Assembly (NCBI RefSeq): GCF_964340395.1
Contig: NC_135563.1
Location: 23,320,309 to 23,384,308, forward strand
DNA length: 64,000 nt
Direction of reading: 5' to 3'
Origin: Glandiceps talaboti
Taxonomy: Eukaryota; Hemichordata; Enteropneusta; Spengelidae
Numbering within the stretch: the stretch's first letter is position 1; the number at the start of each line of letters is the position of its first letter. The notes beneath the pieces were generated by a model that saw only the letters and a list, made by a program, of their open reading frames with translations, did not search any database and was not told where the DNA came from. This document shows positions 63,929-64,000 of this stretch, in pieces. Both the position numbers and the translations under genes were made by a program.

Positions 63929-64000
63929 AACACATAAACACTGATGAGGATAGTGTTCTACAGACGTTACGTCATCAATTTATAGTTCAAAAACTGACTG

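Overview
This is eukaryotic, almost certainly marine-invertebrate, genomic DNA. It is AT-rich, has no bacterial-style gene packing, has short exons with GT-AG introns of about 1.1-2.5 kb, and carries a very heavy load of tetranucleotide and dinucleotide microsatellites, minisatellites, foldback elements and a tRNA-derived SINE. The species cannot be named from sequence alone. Exon phases match the deuterostome FGF genes I know; a hemichordate or similar animal is a guess.

The main biological content is a same-strand cluster of fibroblast growth factor (FGF) ligand genes, all on the minus strand. Three are complete three-exon genes, named here from high to low coordinate: FGF-C (57002-54276), FGF-B (33081-29328) and FGF-A (6057-1690). 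All three have the classical FGF gene structure: a first exon with a signal peptide and the first beta-trefoil strands, a middle exon of exactly 104 nt entered in phase 1 and left in phase 0, and a last exon carrying the C-x-F motif, the heparin-binding loop and the HFLP-like end. An orphan third exon of a fourth FGF (FGF-E, 10486-10232) and a much weaker candidate third exon of a fifth (FGF-D, 44065-43821) lie between them. I could not find first and second exons for either. FGF-A and FGF-C share a promoter layout, a TATA box about 40-46 bp downstream of a TGACGTC(A/G) CRE-like site. FGF-B has a weaker version.

Layout by region: 1-1.5 kb microsatellites; 1.6-6.3 kb FGF-A and its promoter; 6.3-10 kb unique noncoding DNA; 10.2-10.5 kb FGF-E exon 3; 10.9-16 kb compound microsatellites, a SINE and inverted-repeat debris; 16.9-19.6 kb a large inverted duplication; 20.9-21.5 kb a long hairpin element; 22.6-25.7 kb a 38-bp minisatellite of about 80 copies; 26.7-28.5 kb microsatellites around a dispersed repeat; 28.9-33.3 kb FGF-B; 33.7-34.6 kb microsatellites; 39.0-39.7 kb a 34-bp minisatellite; 43.8 kb possible FGF-D exon; 44.8-48.8 kb microsatellites and the second dispersed-repeat copy; 49.5-50.5 kb a 99-bp minisatellite; 53.4 kb (CAA)n; 54.3-57.3 kb FGF-C; 57.3-64 kb mostly featureless.

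Most long open frames are microsatellite translations (for example YVCM, HTYI, QTDR, VCLS repeats) or chance frames and are not annotated as genes. The FGF products would be secreted ligands acting through FGF receptor kinases. Their divergence from each other and lineup on one strand suggest lineage-specific tandem duplication, but orthology needs a phylogeny that I cannot run.
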